A DNA stretch of 15,770 bases, from assembly GCA_945867755.1 (NCBI GenBank), contig CAMBJN010000018.1, positions 1 to 15,770 of the forward strand. The letters run 5' to 3'. This stretch comes from Polynucleobacter meluiroseus. GTDB taxonomy: Bacteria; Pseudomonadota; Gammaproteobacteria; Burkholderiales; Burkholderiaceae. The position numbers and the translations under genes were made by a program. Position 1 is the stretch's first letter. The number at the start of each line of letters is the position of its first letter. Below, in pieces: positions 1 through 7,080 of this stretch. The notes under the pieces were generated by a model, which worked only from the letters and a program-made list of their open reading frames with translations, did not search any database and was not told the DNA's origin.

Positions 1-44
1 ATGACAACTTAAAACCAATTAAACATTTTTACTTAGAAAAATAA
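1..44 (+). CDS. gpmA: 2,3-bisphosphoglycerate-dependent phosphoglycerate mutase, C-terminal end only
   Basis: The frame beginning at base 3 reads DNLKPIKHFYLEK and stops with TAA at 42-44, two bases before the ctpA start. The stretch D-x-L-K-P-I-K-H-F-Y-L matches the end of GpmA proteins, where E. coli has a similar D-x-x-F-K-P-L-K-R-Y-Y-L segment, and gpmA is a common upstream neighbour of ctpA in betaproteobacteria. GpmA interconverts 3- and 2-phosphoglycerate in glycolysis in the cytoplasm. Only 13 codons are inside the window, so the call rests on this short motif plus context. The protein appears to end soon after the YL motif, shorter than the E. coli tail. The start lies outside the window. 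Confidence 0.6.
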   Translation, partial: DNLKPIKHFYLEK

Positions 45-46
45 TT

Positions 47-1483
47 ATGCGCCGCTCGATAAAGAGTATTGCCCTCGTTTGTTCAGGACTCATTGCTGGA
101 GTTGCCTTAACTTTGCAACTTTCAGCAACTGCTCAACAGGGGAGCTCCTCCTTACCGCTAGACGAACTTCGCAATCTGTCAAATGTATTTGGTCAAATAA
201 AACGCGATTATGTTGAACCTGTTGAAGATAAACGTTTATTGACTGATGCCATCAAAGGCATGGTGAGCGGACTGGATCCACACTCTTCTTACTTGGATAA
301 AAAAGATTTTACTGAAATGCAAGAACACACCCAAGGTAAGTTTGCAGGCTTGGGTATTGAAATCACTTCTGAAGATGGCATTGTCAAAATTCTTAATCCA
401 ATTGAAGACACTCCAGCCGCGAAGGCAGGTCTTTTATCTGGTGACTTAATCACTCGCTTGGACGATAAACCTGTGCGCGGCATGACCCTTGATCAAGCAG
501 TCCGCCGGATGCGTGGTGCGCCAGGCACAAAAATCACTTTAACTATTTTCAGAAAAAGTGAAGAGAGAACTTTCCCAATCACCATCACCCGCGCTGAAAT
601 AAAAGTTCAATCTGTTAAAGCCAAATTCATTGAGCCTGGTATTGCCTATGTTCGTATCACCAGCTTTCAAGAAAGAACGATTCCGGACCTGGCCAAAAAG
701 TTAAATGAAATGGCCGGTGAAAATCCACAGCTAAAAGGTTTGGTTCTTGATCTTAGAAACAACGGTGGCGGTCTATTACAAGGTGCTGTTGGAGTGTCTG
801 CAGCTTTCTTACCGACTGATACTTTGATTGTTTCGACCAAAGGTCAAACTGAAGAAGCCAAACAAGTATTTAAATCAACTTTTGATAACTATCGTCTATC
901 AGAAAATAATGATGCCTTAGCCCAGCTTTCACCCGTCTTCAAAAAAGTGCCGCTTGTTGTTCTGGTGAATGCATTCTCTGCATCAGCCTCGGAAATTGTT
1001 GCGGGCGCCTTGCAAGATCACAAACGCGCCATCATCATTGGTAAAACAACCTTTGGCAAAGGCTCAGTACAAACTGTCCGCCCATTAAGCGCTGACTCAG
1101 CCTTGAAGCTAACCACTGCTTACTATTACACGCCAACCGGTAAATCAATCCAAGCATTTGGTATCAAGCCTGACATTGCTGTTGATCAAAATGCTGAAGG
1201 TGACCCTGATGATGTATTGATCACTCGCGAAATTGATAGTGAAAAACACCTTAAGAATAAGCAATCTTCTGAAGAGAAATTAATCAAAGATCGCGAACAA
1301 CGCCGTCTTGAAGAATTACAGCGCATTGAAGAGTTGAACGCCAAGAAAACGCCTGAACAAAAAGAGAAAGATCGCAAAAAGCGTCCTGCTGAATTTGGCA
1401 CAGCGGAAGACTTCATGCTCAGTCAAGCAGCAGCTTACTTAAAAGGTCAACCAATCAAAAAATCCAAGTCTCGCTTGGAATAA
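47..1483 (+). CDS. ctpA: Carboxyl-terminal processing protease, S41 family
   Basis: A 478-residue C-terminal processing protease, which trims or degrades proteins in the periplasm from an unstructured C-terminus. A basic start (MRRS) and a hydrophobic segment at residues 7-29 act as signal peptide or anchor. A PDZ domain occupies about 98-172 and includes the GLGIEI strand. The S41 core follows with LDLRNNGGG at 234-242. The Ser-Lys dyad is S313 in SASASEI and K338 in FGKGSVQ, with Q342 four residues later; this spacing equals that of S309, K334 and Q338 in B. subtilis CtpB. Residues 397-447 are highly charged (K, E, R) and probably helical. The start is two bases after the gpmA stop and moeB follows 12 bases downstream, so the three probably form an operon. 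No strong Shine-Dalgarno precedes the ATG. The family is certain; the symbol ctpA is the usual name but substrates are unknown. Confidence 0.93.
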   Translation: MRRSIKSIALVCSGLIAGVALTLQLSATAQQGSSSLPLDELRNLSNVFGQIKRDYVEPVEDKRLLTDAIKGMVSGLDPHSSYLDKKDFTEMQEHTQGKFAGLGIEITSEDGIVKILNPIEDTPAAKAGLLSGDLITRLDDKPVRGMTLDQAVRRMRGAPGTKITLTIFRKSEERTFPITITRAEIKVQSVKAKFIEPGIAYVRITSFQERTIPDLAKKLNEMAGENPQLKGLVLDLRNNGGGLLQGAVGVSAAFLPTDTLIVSTKGQTEEAKQVFKSTFDNYRLSENNDALAQLSPVFKKVPLVVLVNAFSASASEIVAGALQDHKRAIIIGKTTFGKGSVQTVRPLSADSALKLTTAYYYTPTGKSIQAFGIKPDIAVDQNAEGDPDDVLITREIDSEKHLKNKQSSEEKLIKDREQRRLEELQRIEELNAKKTPEQKEKDRKKRPAEFGTAEDFMLSQAAAYLKGQPIKKSKSRLE

Positions 1484-1495
1484 AAGAATCTGGCG

Positions 1496-2248
1496 ATGAA
1501 CGATCAGGAGCTGCTTCGATACTCACGCCACATTCTTCTGGATGATATTGGCATTGAAGGCCAAGAAAAGATACTGTCATCTCATGTTGTTGTGATCGGT
1601 GCTGGCGGTCTTGGTTCAGCGGCTACGCCATACCTAGCAGCAGCCGGTGTTGGAAAAATCACCTTGATTGACCATGACGTTGTAGATCTCACGAATCTAC
1701 AACGCCAAATCATGCACCGCCAAAAATCTATTGGTATGCCAAAAGTGAGCTCCGCAAAAACTATGCTGCAAGAGCTTAATCCCAACCTCACTGTTATTGC
1801 ACTTGAACAAAAAGTAACGAGTGATTTATTGGATCAGCTTTTGCCTACTACAACACTTGTTTTAGATTGCACGGATAATTTTTCAAGTCGACATTTGATT
1901 AATGCTTCATGCGTTAAACATAAGACCCCTTTGGTCAGTGGCGCAGCCGTTCGCTTTGATGGTCAGTTAACGGTAATCGATCCAAGGCAAAAAGGTACGC
2001 CTTGTTATGCTTGTTTGTTTCCAAAAGACCAAAAGTTTGATGAGGTGCAATGCTCAACTATGGGGATTTTTTCGCCACTTGTAGGAATCATTGGAGCCAT
2101 GCAATCAGCTCAAGCACTTCAAATAATTACTGGGGTTGGCAAATCTCTTTGCGGCAAATTACTGTTGTGGGATGCCAGATCCACTCAGATTGACATGATT
2201 GAATTACATCAACGTGAGAACTGCGAAGTTTGCTCAATCAAGCATTGA
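1496..2248 (+). CDS. moeB: MoeB/ThiF/HesA-family adenylyltransferase
   Basis: A 250-residue E1-like enzyme that adenylates the C-terminal glycine of a small ubiquitin-fold sulphur carrier (MoaD for molybdopterin, or ThiS for thiamine) in the cytoplasm. The N-terminal RYSRHILL motif and the GAGGLGS nucleotide loop at 35-41 are typical. D59, R70, K83 and D127 (in DCTDN) sit where the family binds ATP and magnesium. Two CxxC pairs, C170/C173 and C243/C246, form the structural zinc site, and C186 lies in the conserved loop. There is no C-terminal rhodanese domain, and no moaD or thiS is present here, so MoeB and ThiF cannot be separated from sequence alone. The length equals E. coli MoeB. The 3' end overlaps convergent ptsI by 11 bp. 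Confidence 0.9.
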   Translation: MNDQELLRYSRHILLDDIGIEGQEKILSSHVVVIGAGGLGSAATPYLAAAGVGKITLIDHDVVDLTNLQRQIMHRQKSIGMPKVSSAKTMLQELNPNLTVIALEQKVTSDLLDQLLPTTTLVLDCTDNFSSRHLINASCVKHKTPLVSGAAVRFDGQLTVIDPRQKGTPCYACLFPKDQKFDEVQCSTMGIFSPLVGIIGAMQSAQALQIITGVGKSLCGKLLLWDARSTQIDMIELHQRENCEVCSIKH

Positions 2249-3995
2249 TTTTTAGAAATGCTGCCTGAATATCTTCAGGCTCAATCGCTGCCAACAAACC
2301 ATCAACTGCTAATTTCAGCTGCTTGGTATTAGATCTCAAGATTTCTTGTTTAACGGATAAAAGCTGCTTGAAATGAAGAGAAAAATCGGTTAGGCCCATA
2401 CCCAACAAGACCCTTGTCATTGAAGCGTCTCCGGCCATTTCACCACAAACAGATACCGGCATTTGAGCACTCTTGGCATCTTTGATAATCCCGGCAATCA
2501 ATCTTAAAACTGCTGGGTGCAGTGGGTCATACAAATGCGCAACTGCGTTATCTGCACGGTCAATAGCCAAGGTATATTGAATCAGGTCATTAGTACCAAT
2601 CGATAAAAAATCTAAACGACGTATGAACAAAGGCAGCGCTAAAGCAGCAGCCGGAATTTCAATCATCGCGCCCACTTGAATGCCCGGATCAAAACTAATG
2701 CCTTCGACTTCCAACTGATTTTTAGCGGTTTGAATCATTTCTAAAGTCTGATCAATTTCTTGAGCATGAGCCAACATCGGTATCAGAATCTTGATTTTTC
2801 CAAATACAGAAGCTCTTAAAATGGCGCGTATCTGAATCAAAAACATTTCAGGCTCAGACAGTGACCACCTGATGGCACGCAAACCCAAAGGTGATAAATA
2901 GTTGGCACTACCATTATCTTTTACATCTAAAGGCTTATCAGCACCAATATCAATGGTTCTGATACTGACTGGTAGGCCCTTCATAGCTTCAGCTGTTTTG
3001 CGGTAGGCCCAGAATTGCTCTTCTTCGTCAGGCATTTGGCCTTGGCGGTTCATGAATAAAAATTCAGATCTGAATAAACCAATGCCAACAGCCCCTGAAT
3101 CTAATGCCATGGCAGCATCATCAGGCATTTCAACGTTAGCCATCAAATCAATGTGTTGCCCATCTACAGTCACTGTTGGCGTGTGCTTGAGTCTTAAAAG
3201 TTTTTTCTTTTCAAGTTTTCTTGCCGACTGCAAATGACGATATTCTTCAATAATGAAGGGGCTTGGGTCAACAATAACAATGCCACGATCACCATCAATG
3301 ATGAGCCAATCATCTTGTCGAATCAGCTCGCTGGCACTTCTAACCCCCACTGCAGCTGGAATATCTAAACTTCTTGCAACGATCGCAGTGTGCGAAGTTT
3401 TACCACCTAAGTCAGTAACAAATCCACCAAATGCCAATTCTTTGAAACGAAGCATGTCTGGCGGAGAAATATCATGGGCCACCACAATCACTTCACTCAG
3501 CTCTCTATTTTCGGAAACTGTTTTATAGAAGGCTCCAATGGTTTGATGGTCCTCTCCCAAATGAAGGACCTTCATGACTCGCTCAACGACCTGACGGATA
3601 TCTGCCGCTCTTTCGCGCAAATAGGCGTCCTCAATCTCTGCAAATTGTTCGAGCACGTTCTCCAACTGAGTGGCCAAAGCCCATTCCGCGTTGTATCGCT
3701 TTTTTTGAATCAACTCCAGAGGTCTCTCTGTCAGAGTTGGGTCGGCCAAAATCATGCCGTGCACATCCAAAAATGCAGCCATCTCCTCAGGTGCAGCCTC
3801 AGGTAGGCCCGCTCTTAATGTCTTTAATTCTTGTCTAACAACTTGAAATGCGTCGAGGAGTCTTTTTTGCTCTGATTGCTCACTACCTTCAGAGATTAAG
3901 TAATGATTCACATCCATGGCGGATGGGGCAATCCTCAGGGCACGACCTATCGCAATACCATTCGTAACAGGAATACCATGAAGCGTAAAAGACAA
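2238..3995 (-). CDS. ptsI: Phosphoenolpyruvate-protein phosphotransferase (PTS enzyme I)
   Basis: Enzyme I takes phosphate from phosphoenolpyruvate and passes it to HPr. Read from TTG at 3995 it has 585 residues (E. coli 575). The N-terminal HPr-binding and phosphohistidine domain carries GGKTSHTAIVAR with the phosphorylated H202 (E. coli H189). The C-terminal TIM barrel binds phosphoenolpyruvate, with GLFRSEFLFM near 306-315, IGTNDLIQY near 466-474 and the active cysteine C517 in VSVCGEMAGD (E. coli C502). The start is chosen because TTG follows the ptsH stop by one base, GGGGAAGG lies 8 bases ahead of it, and the protein then begins SFTLHGIPVTNGIAIGRA, as the family does. Longer starts (ATG at 4022 or 4079) would read through the end of ptsH and add residues the family lacks. 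It is last in the gsh-pts operon. Confidence 0.93.
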   Translation of the reverse strand: MSFTLHGIPVTNGIAIGRALRIAPSAMDVNHYLISEGSEQSEQKRLLDAFQVVRQELKTLRAGLPEAAPEEMAAFLDVHGMILADPTLTERPLELIQKKRYNAEWALATQLENVLEQFAEIEDAYLRERAADIRQVVERVMKVLHLGEDHQTIGAFYKTVSENRELSEVIVVAHDISPPDMLRFKELAFGGFVTDLGGKTSHTAIVARSLDIPAAVGVRSASELIRQDDWLIIDGDRGIVIVDPSPFIIEEYRHLQSARKLEKKKLLRLKHTPTVTVDGQHIDLMANVEMPDDAAMALDSGAVGIGLFRSEFLFMNRQGQMPDEEEQFWAYRKTAEAMKGLPVSIRTIDIGADKPLDVKDNGSANYLSPLGLRAIRWSLSEPEMFLIQIRAILRASVFGKIKILIPMLAHAQEIDQTLEMIQTAKNQLEVEGISFDPGIQVGAMIEIPAAALALPLFIRRLDFLSIGTNDLIQYTLAIDRADNAVAHLYDPLHPAVLRLIAGIIKDAKSAQMPVSVCGEMAGDASMTRVLLGMGLTDFSLHFKQLLSVKQEILRSNTKQLKLAVDGLLAAIEPEDIQAAFLKINA

Positions 3996-3996
3996 A

Positions 3997-4266
3997 TTAC
4001 TGACCTTCCCCAAATCGATCATTGATGAGTGCTTGAATGGCATCAAAAGCTTCTTGCGCTTGATCACCTTCAGTCTCAAGTGTTACAACACTGCCCATTC
4101 CAGCAGCAAGCATCATGACACCCATAATACTTTTAGCGTTTACTCTTCTGTCACTTTTAGATAAAAATATTTCGCAAGGGTACTGTCCTGCCAGCTGAGT
4201 TAATTTTGCTGAGGCGCGGGCATGCAATCCAAGCTTATTGATGATATTAATTTCTGCGCTTGGCAT
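3997..4266 (-). CDS. ptsH: HPr phosphocarrier protein
   Basis: An 89-residue HPr, the small cytoplasmic carrier that moves phosphate from enzyme I to EIIA proteins. The phosphorylated histidine is H15 in NKLGLHARASA. S46, in KSIMGVMMLA, is the serine that HPr kinase/phosphorylase modifies in bacteria that have it. Both sites are intact, so both the phosphorelay and the regulatory Ser-phosphate form are possible; no hprK is in the window. A good Shine-Dalgarno (AAGGA) precedes the ATG, which is two bases after the EIIA stop. The gene sits between EIIA and ptsI, the usual order in Burkholderiales. Confidence 0.94.
   Translation of the reverse strand: MPSAEINIINKLGLHARASAKLTQLAGQYPCEIFLSKSDRRVNAKSIMGVMMLAAGMGSVVTLETEGDQAQEAFDAIQALINDRFGEGQ
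4004..4011 (-). promoter_or_regulatory. Ribosome binding site that fixes the ptsI TTG start
   Basis: On the minus strand this reads GGGGAAGG, a strong Shine-Dalgarno, inside the last codons of ptsH and 8 bases before the TTG at 3995. It supports translational coupling of ptsI to ptsH and decides against the in-frame upstream ATGs. Confidence 0.7.
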
Positions 4267-4268
4267 AC

Positions 4269-4709
4269 TTAATCCTTCACTTCCATCTTTTTACTCTCAT
4301 CGGTATGGCCGATGAGACCGATTGGAATAATTCCTTGCTGACCACCATGCATGGCTTTTTGAGTAGCAGAATCTAAAGGCTCTGATCTATAAGCAATCGC
4401 ACGCATCAACATCGGTAAATTGACGCCCGCAATAACTCTAACCTGCCCATCAAAATCTTTCATATGGGCCAACCGACTGGCAACGTTTGCCGGCGTAGCG
4501 CCCATAATATCTGTGAGCACAATCAGGCCCTTATCAGAGTTGATTGAATGAGCAGCCTCTATCGCGCGCTCCAAAGTCAACTTTGCATCTTCGTGCGCCA
4601 TGACATCAAGAGCTTTTAGGCGATCTGGTACCTCACCATACACATGACGAGTAAATTCTTGTAATGCCGATGCCAAAGGCGCATGGGCGATGATTAAAAT
4701 TCCGACCAT
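4269..4709 (-). CDS. PTS EIIA component, mannose (Man) family
   Basis: A 146-residue stand-alone EIIA of the mannose/fructose/sorbose family. The expected phosphorylated histidine is H9 in LIIAHAPLA. The conserved LTDIMGATPANVA (about 65-77) and AGVNLPMLMRAI (about 93-104) follow. In complete systems EIIA passes phosphate to EIIB and then to sugar carried by EIIC/EIID. No IIB, IIC or IID gene is near, so here it is more likely an end point of a regulatory relay, as for PTS proteins of other betaproteobacteria. Its ATG follows the gshB stop directly (TAAATG), and the C-terminus is lysine-rich and charged. Family assignment is firm; the regulatory role is inferred. Confidence 0.9.
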   Translation of the reverse strand: MVGILIIAHAPLASALQEFTRHVYGEVPDRLKALDVMAHEDAKLTLERAIEAAHSINSDKGLIVLTDIMGATPANVASRLAHMKDFDGQVRVIAGVNLPMLMRAIAYRSEPLDSATQKAMHGGQQGIIPIGLIGHTDESKKMEVKD

Positions 4710-5654
4710 TTAATGAATTTTTTTCTCTAAATTAGTTAACCACTGTAATGCCACATCATGACCGGTTTGCTCGGTAATTTCAACAAAGCAAGTTGGGCTG
4801 GTCACATTTATTTCTGTTAAAAACCCGCCGATAAAATCTAAGCCCACCAAATGCAACCCTCTTGAAGCCAATTGAGGAGCGAGTTCTTGGGCAATTTTTA
4901 ATTCTTGTTGAGTTAAGGGTTGAGTAACCCCTTTACCGCCTGAAGCAAGATTACCCCTTACCTCACCAGCTTGTGGGATACGAGCCAATCCGTAGGGCAC
5001 AACTTCTCCGCCAATCAATAACACTCGCTTGTCGCCCGCAGTAATCTCGGGAAGAAACTTTTGAACCATCAGAGCTCGCTGACCATTGCCACCTAAAGTC
5101 TCAACAATGCTGGCTAAATTAAGCCCATTTTCTTGAACCCGAAAAATACCTTGGCCACCCATGCCATCCAAAGGCTTGATGATCACGTCCTGATATTGCT
5201 GATGAAAAGCTTTGATATCAGCTAAATCGTGACTGACAATCGTAGGGGGTGCAAATTTCATGAACTCTAAAAGCGCTAATTTTTCAGAGTGGTTTCTCAA
5301 GGCATCGGGGGCATTAAATACTTTTGCTCCCTCAAGACATGCCTGCGACAAAAACCAAGTGGCTGTGACATAACTCAAATCAAAAGGAGGATCTTTTCTC
5401 ATGATGATGGCACCAAATTGACTCAGCTTCTGTATTTGAGAATTCACCTCTTTGAACCAAGAACCATCATGAGAAATTATCTCAATCTGTTTGCAATCTG
5501 CCTGTATCAATGAGTTGATACTTTTAAGGTTATGAATATGACAGTGCCAAATTTCATAACCTCGTTTTTGTGCAGCCTTCATCATAGCCAAGGTGCTATC
5601 TTTTTTGATGACGAAACTGCGCAGGGGATCGGCAATAAAGAGAAGCTTCTTCAT
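4710..5654 (-). CDS. gshB: Glutathione synthetase
   Basis: A 314-residue ATP-grasp ligase (E. coli 316) that joins gamma-glutamylcysteine and glycine into glutathione in the cytoplasm. Visible family blocks are IADPLRSFVIKKDST at the N-terminus, MRKDPPFD at 85-92, the ATP-binding K160 in KPLDGMGGQG with its glycine-rich loop, GDKRVLLIGG, the RGNLASGGKG loop at 233-242, and the metal-binding acidic residues D273, E281 and N283 in GLDFIG and LTEINVTSPT. It starts four bases after the gshA stop and abuts the EIIA gene, so both glutathione steps are made from one message and the PTS genes are read after them. Nothing is unusual in length or motifs. Confidence 0.96.
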   Translation of the reverse strand: MKKLLFIADPLRSFVIKKDSTLAMMKAAQKRGYEIWHCHIHNLKSINSLIQADCKQIEIISHDGSWFKEVNSQIQKLSQFGAIIMRKDPPFDLSYVTATWFLSQACLEGAKVFNAPDALRNHSEKLALLEFMKFAPPTIVSHDLADIKAFHQQYQDVIIKPLDGMGGQGIFRVQENGLNLASIVETLGGNGQRALMVQKFLPEITAGDKRVLLIGGEVVPYGLARIPQAGEVRGNLASGGKGVTQPLTQQELKIAQELAPQLASRGLHLVGLDFIGGFLTEINVTSPTCFVEITEQTGHDVALQWLTNLEKKIH

Positions 5655-5658
5655 TTAA

Positions 5659-6951
5659 TTACTCTGCCTCTGGATCAGTGCGCTCTAGTTCTAAAGATGC
5701 CGCTAATAAAGCGAGTCTTGCAACCACGCCATAAAGATAAAAACGATTAGGTACGGCAATACCTGGTTTTGCTGCCACATCAGGAATTGCATTGTGCTCA
5801 AACGCCAATGGCACAAAATGCATGCCCGGAGCATTAAGGTTTTCGTCAACTCCGCGACCCGTATGAACCCTGTAAAAACCACCGACCACATAGCGGTCCA
5901 TCATGTAAACAACTGGCTCAGCAACAGCTTCATTGATTTTTTCAAAGGTATAAACACCCTCCTGAACCAAGACATCAGCAACCTCTAAGCCTTCTTTGAT
6001 AACGCTCATTTTGTTGCGTTCTTTGCGGTTCAAATCTTTTACTTCGCTAGCATCCTTGACCGTCATGATGCCCATGCCATAGGTTCCAGCGTCAGCTTTG
6101 ACGATGACATAAGGCTTTTCTTTGATACCGTACTCTTTGTATTTTCGCGTGATCTTTTTCAAGATTGCATCAACACTTTCCTGCAAGCACTCTTCACCAA
6201 TGCGCTCATGGAAATTAACACCAGAACACTTTGAGAAAAATGGATTGATCATCCAAGGATCAATATCAATTAATTTAGAAAACTTTTTAGCCACATCATC
6301 ATAAGCATCAAAATGATTGGATTTACGACGCACAGCCCAACCGGCATGCAATGGAGGCAATAAATATTGCTCGTAAAGATTTTCTAAAATCTTAGGGATG
6401 CCGCCTGATAAATCATTATTCAAAAGAATGGTGCAAGGATCAAAATCCTTGAGGCCCAATCGACGACCCTTCATCCCAATTCTTGCTAATGGCTCTAGCA
6501 CCAATCTTTGACCATCTGGTAAATCAATTGGTGTTGGCTTTGTTATTTCTTCTGACAAACTTCCCAAACGAACATTCAAACCAGTTTGTCTCAATATTGA
6601 GGATAAGCGTGCCACGTTTTGCAAATAAAACACATTGCGTGTGTGACGCTCTGGAATCAATAATAGATTTTTTGCATCTGGGCAAATTTTCTCAATAGAA
6701 GCCATTGAAGCCTGAACCGCCAAAGGCATCATTTCTGGAGATAAATTATTGAACCCTCCGGGGAATAAATTGGTATCAACAGGCGCAAGCTTGAATCCGG
6801 CATTGCGCAGATCAACCGAACAATAAAACGGAGGTGTGTGCTCTTGCCACTCCAGCCTGAACCATCGCTCGATAGCAGGTGTGGCTTCTAAAACTTTGCT
6901 CTCTAATTCAAGCAAAGGACCATTTAGGGCAGTAATAAGATGAGGAACCAT
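5659..6951 (-). CDS. gshA: Glutamate-cysteine ligase, proteobacterial (GshA, TIGR02049-like) type
   Basis: A 430-residue ligase that makes gamma-glutamylcysteine from glutamate, cysteine and ATP, the first and usually rate-limiting step of glutathione synthesis. It does not resemble E. coli GshA or plant enzymes. It belongs to the third family, seen in Acidithiobacillus and betaproteobacteria. Recognisable blocks are MVPHLITALNGPLLELE at the start, VDTNLFPGGFNNLS at 58-71, LLIPERHTRNVFYLQNV at 97-113, DLSGGIPKIL near 180-189 and KADAGTYGMGIMTVKD at 285-300, which looks like an ATP-grasp loop. The ATG is chosen because MVPHL is the family's usual beginning. There is no clear Shine-Dalgarno; TAGAAT lies 6 bases before the ATG. 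It is first in the gshA-gshB-EIIA-ptsH-ptsI operon, 20 bases after the amtB terminator. Confidence 0.94.
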   Translation of the reverse strand: MVPHLITALNGPLLELESKVLEATPAIERWFRLEWQEHTPPFYCSVDLRNAGFKLAPVDTNLFPGGFNNLSPEMMPLAVQASMASIEKICPDAKNLLLIPERHTRNVFYLQNVARLSSILRQTGLNVRLGSLSEEITKPTPIDLPDGQRLVLEPLARIGMKGRRLGLKDFDPCTILLNNDLSGGIPKILENLYEQYLLPPLHAGWAVRRKSNHFDAYDDVAKKFSKLIDIDPWMINPFFSKCSGVNFHERIGEECLQESVDAILKKITRKYKEYGIKEKPYVIVKADAGTYGMGIMTVKDASEVKDLNRKERNKMSVIKEGLEVADVLVQEGVYTFEKINEAVAEPVVYMMDRYVVGGFYRVHTGRGVDENLNAPGMHFVPLAFEHNAIPDVAAKPGIAVPNRFYLYGVVARLALLAASLELERTDPEAE

Positions 6952-6971
6952 GGTGTCATTCTAAGACAGAT

Positions 6972-7009
6972 AAAAAAAGAGCGGGCTCTAATTAAAGAAA
7001 CCGCTCTTT
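6972..7009 (-). terminator. Intrinsic terminator of the torF-glnK-amtB operon
   Basis: On the minus strand AAAGAGCGG (7009-7001) pairs perfectly with CCGCTCTTT (6984-6976) around a 16-base loop, and the stem runs into an unbroken row of T. It lies 72 bases after the amtB stop and 20 bases before the gshA start. It should end transcription of the nitrogen operon, unless some read-through feeds gshA. Confidence 0.85.
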
Positions 7010-7080
7010 AAAAGCCCCCCAGTCACAAATTTACCAGGGGATATTTACTTCATATTTCACACAGATTTACTACAAAATCA

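Noticed and set aside
3253..3806. Two plus-strand frames of 91 and 110 codons opposite ptsI.
   Set aside because: They overlap each other and a certain enzyme I gene, and have no recognisable features.
3996..4079. A 28-residue N-terminal extension of enzyme I from the ATG at 4079 or shorter from 4022.
   Set aside because: It overlaps ptsH, has no family counterpart, and the TTG at 3995 has the strong ribosome site.
7015..7040. A CCCC/GGGG hairpin between the amtB stop and the terminator.
   Set aside because: Only four pairs form around a 16-base loop, and no T-run follows. The stronger stem just downstream explains termination.
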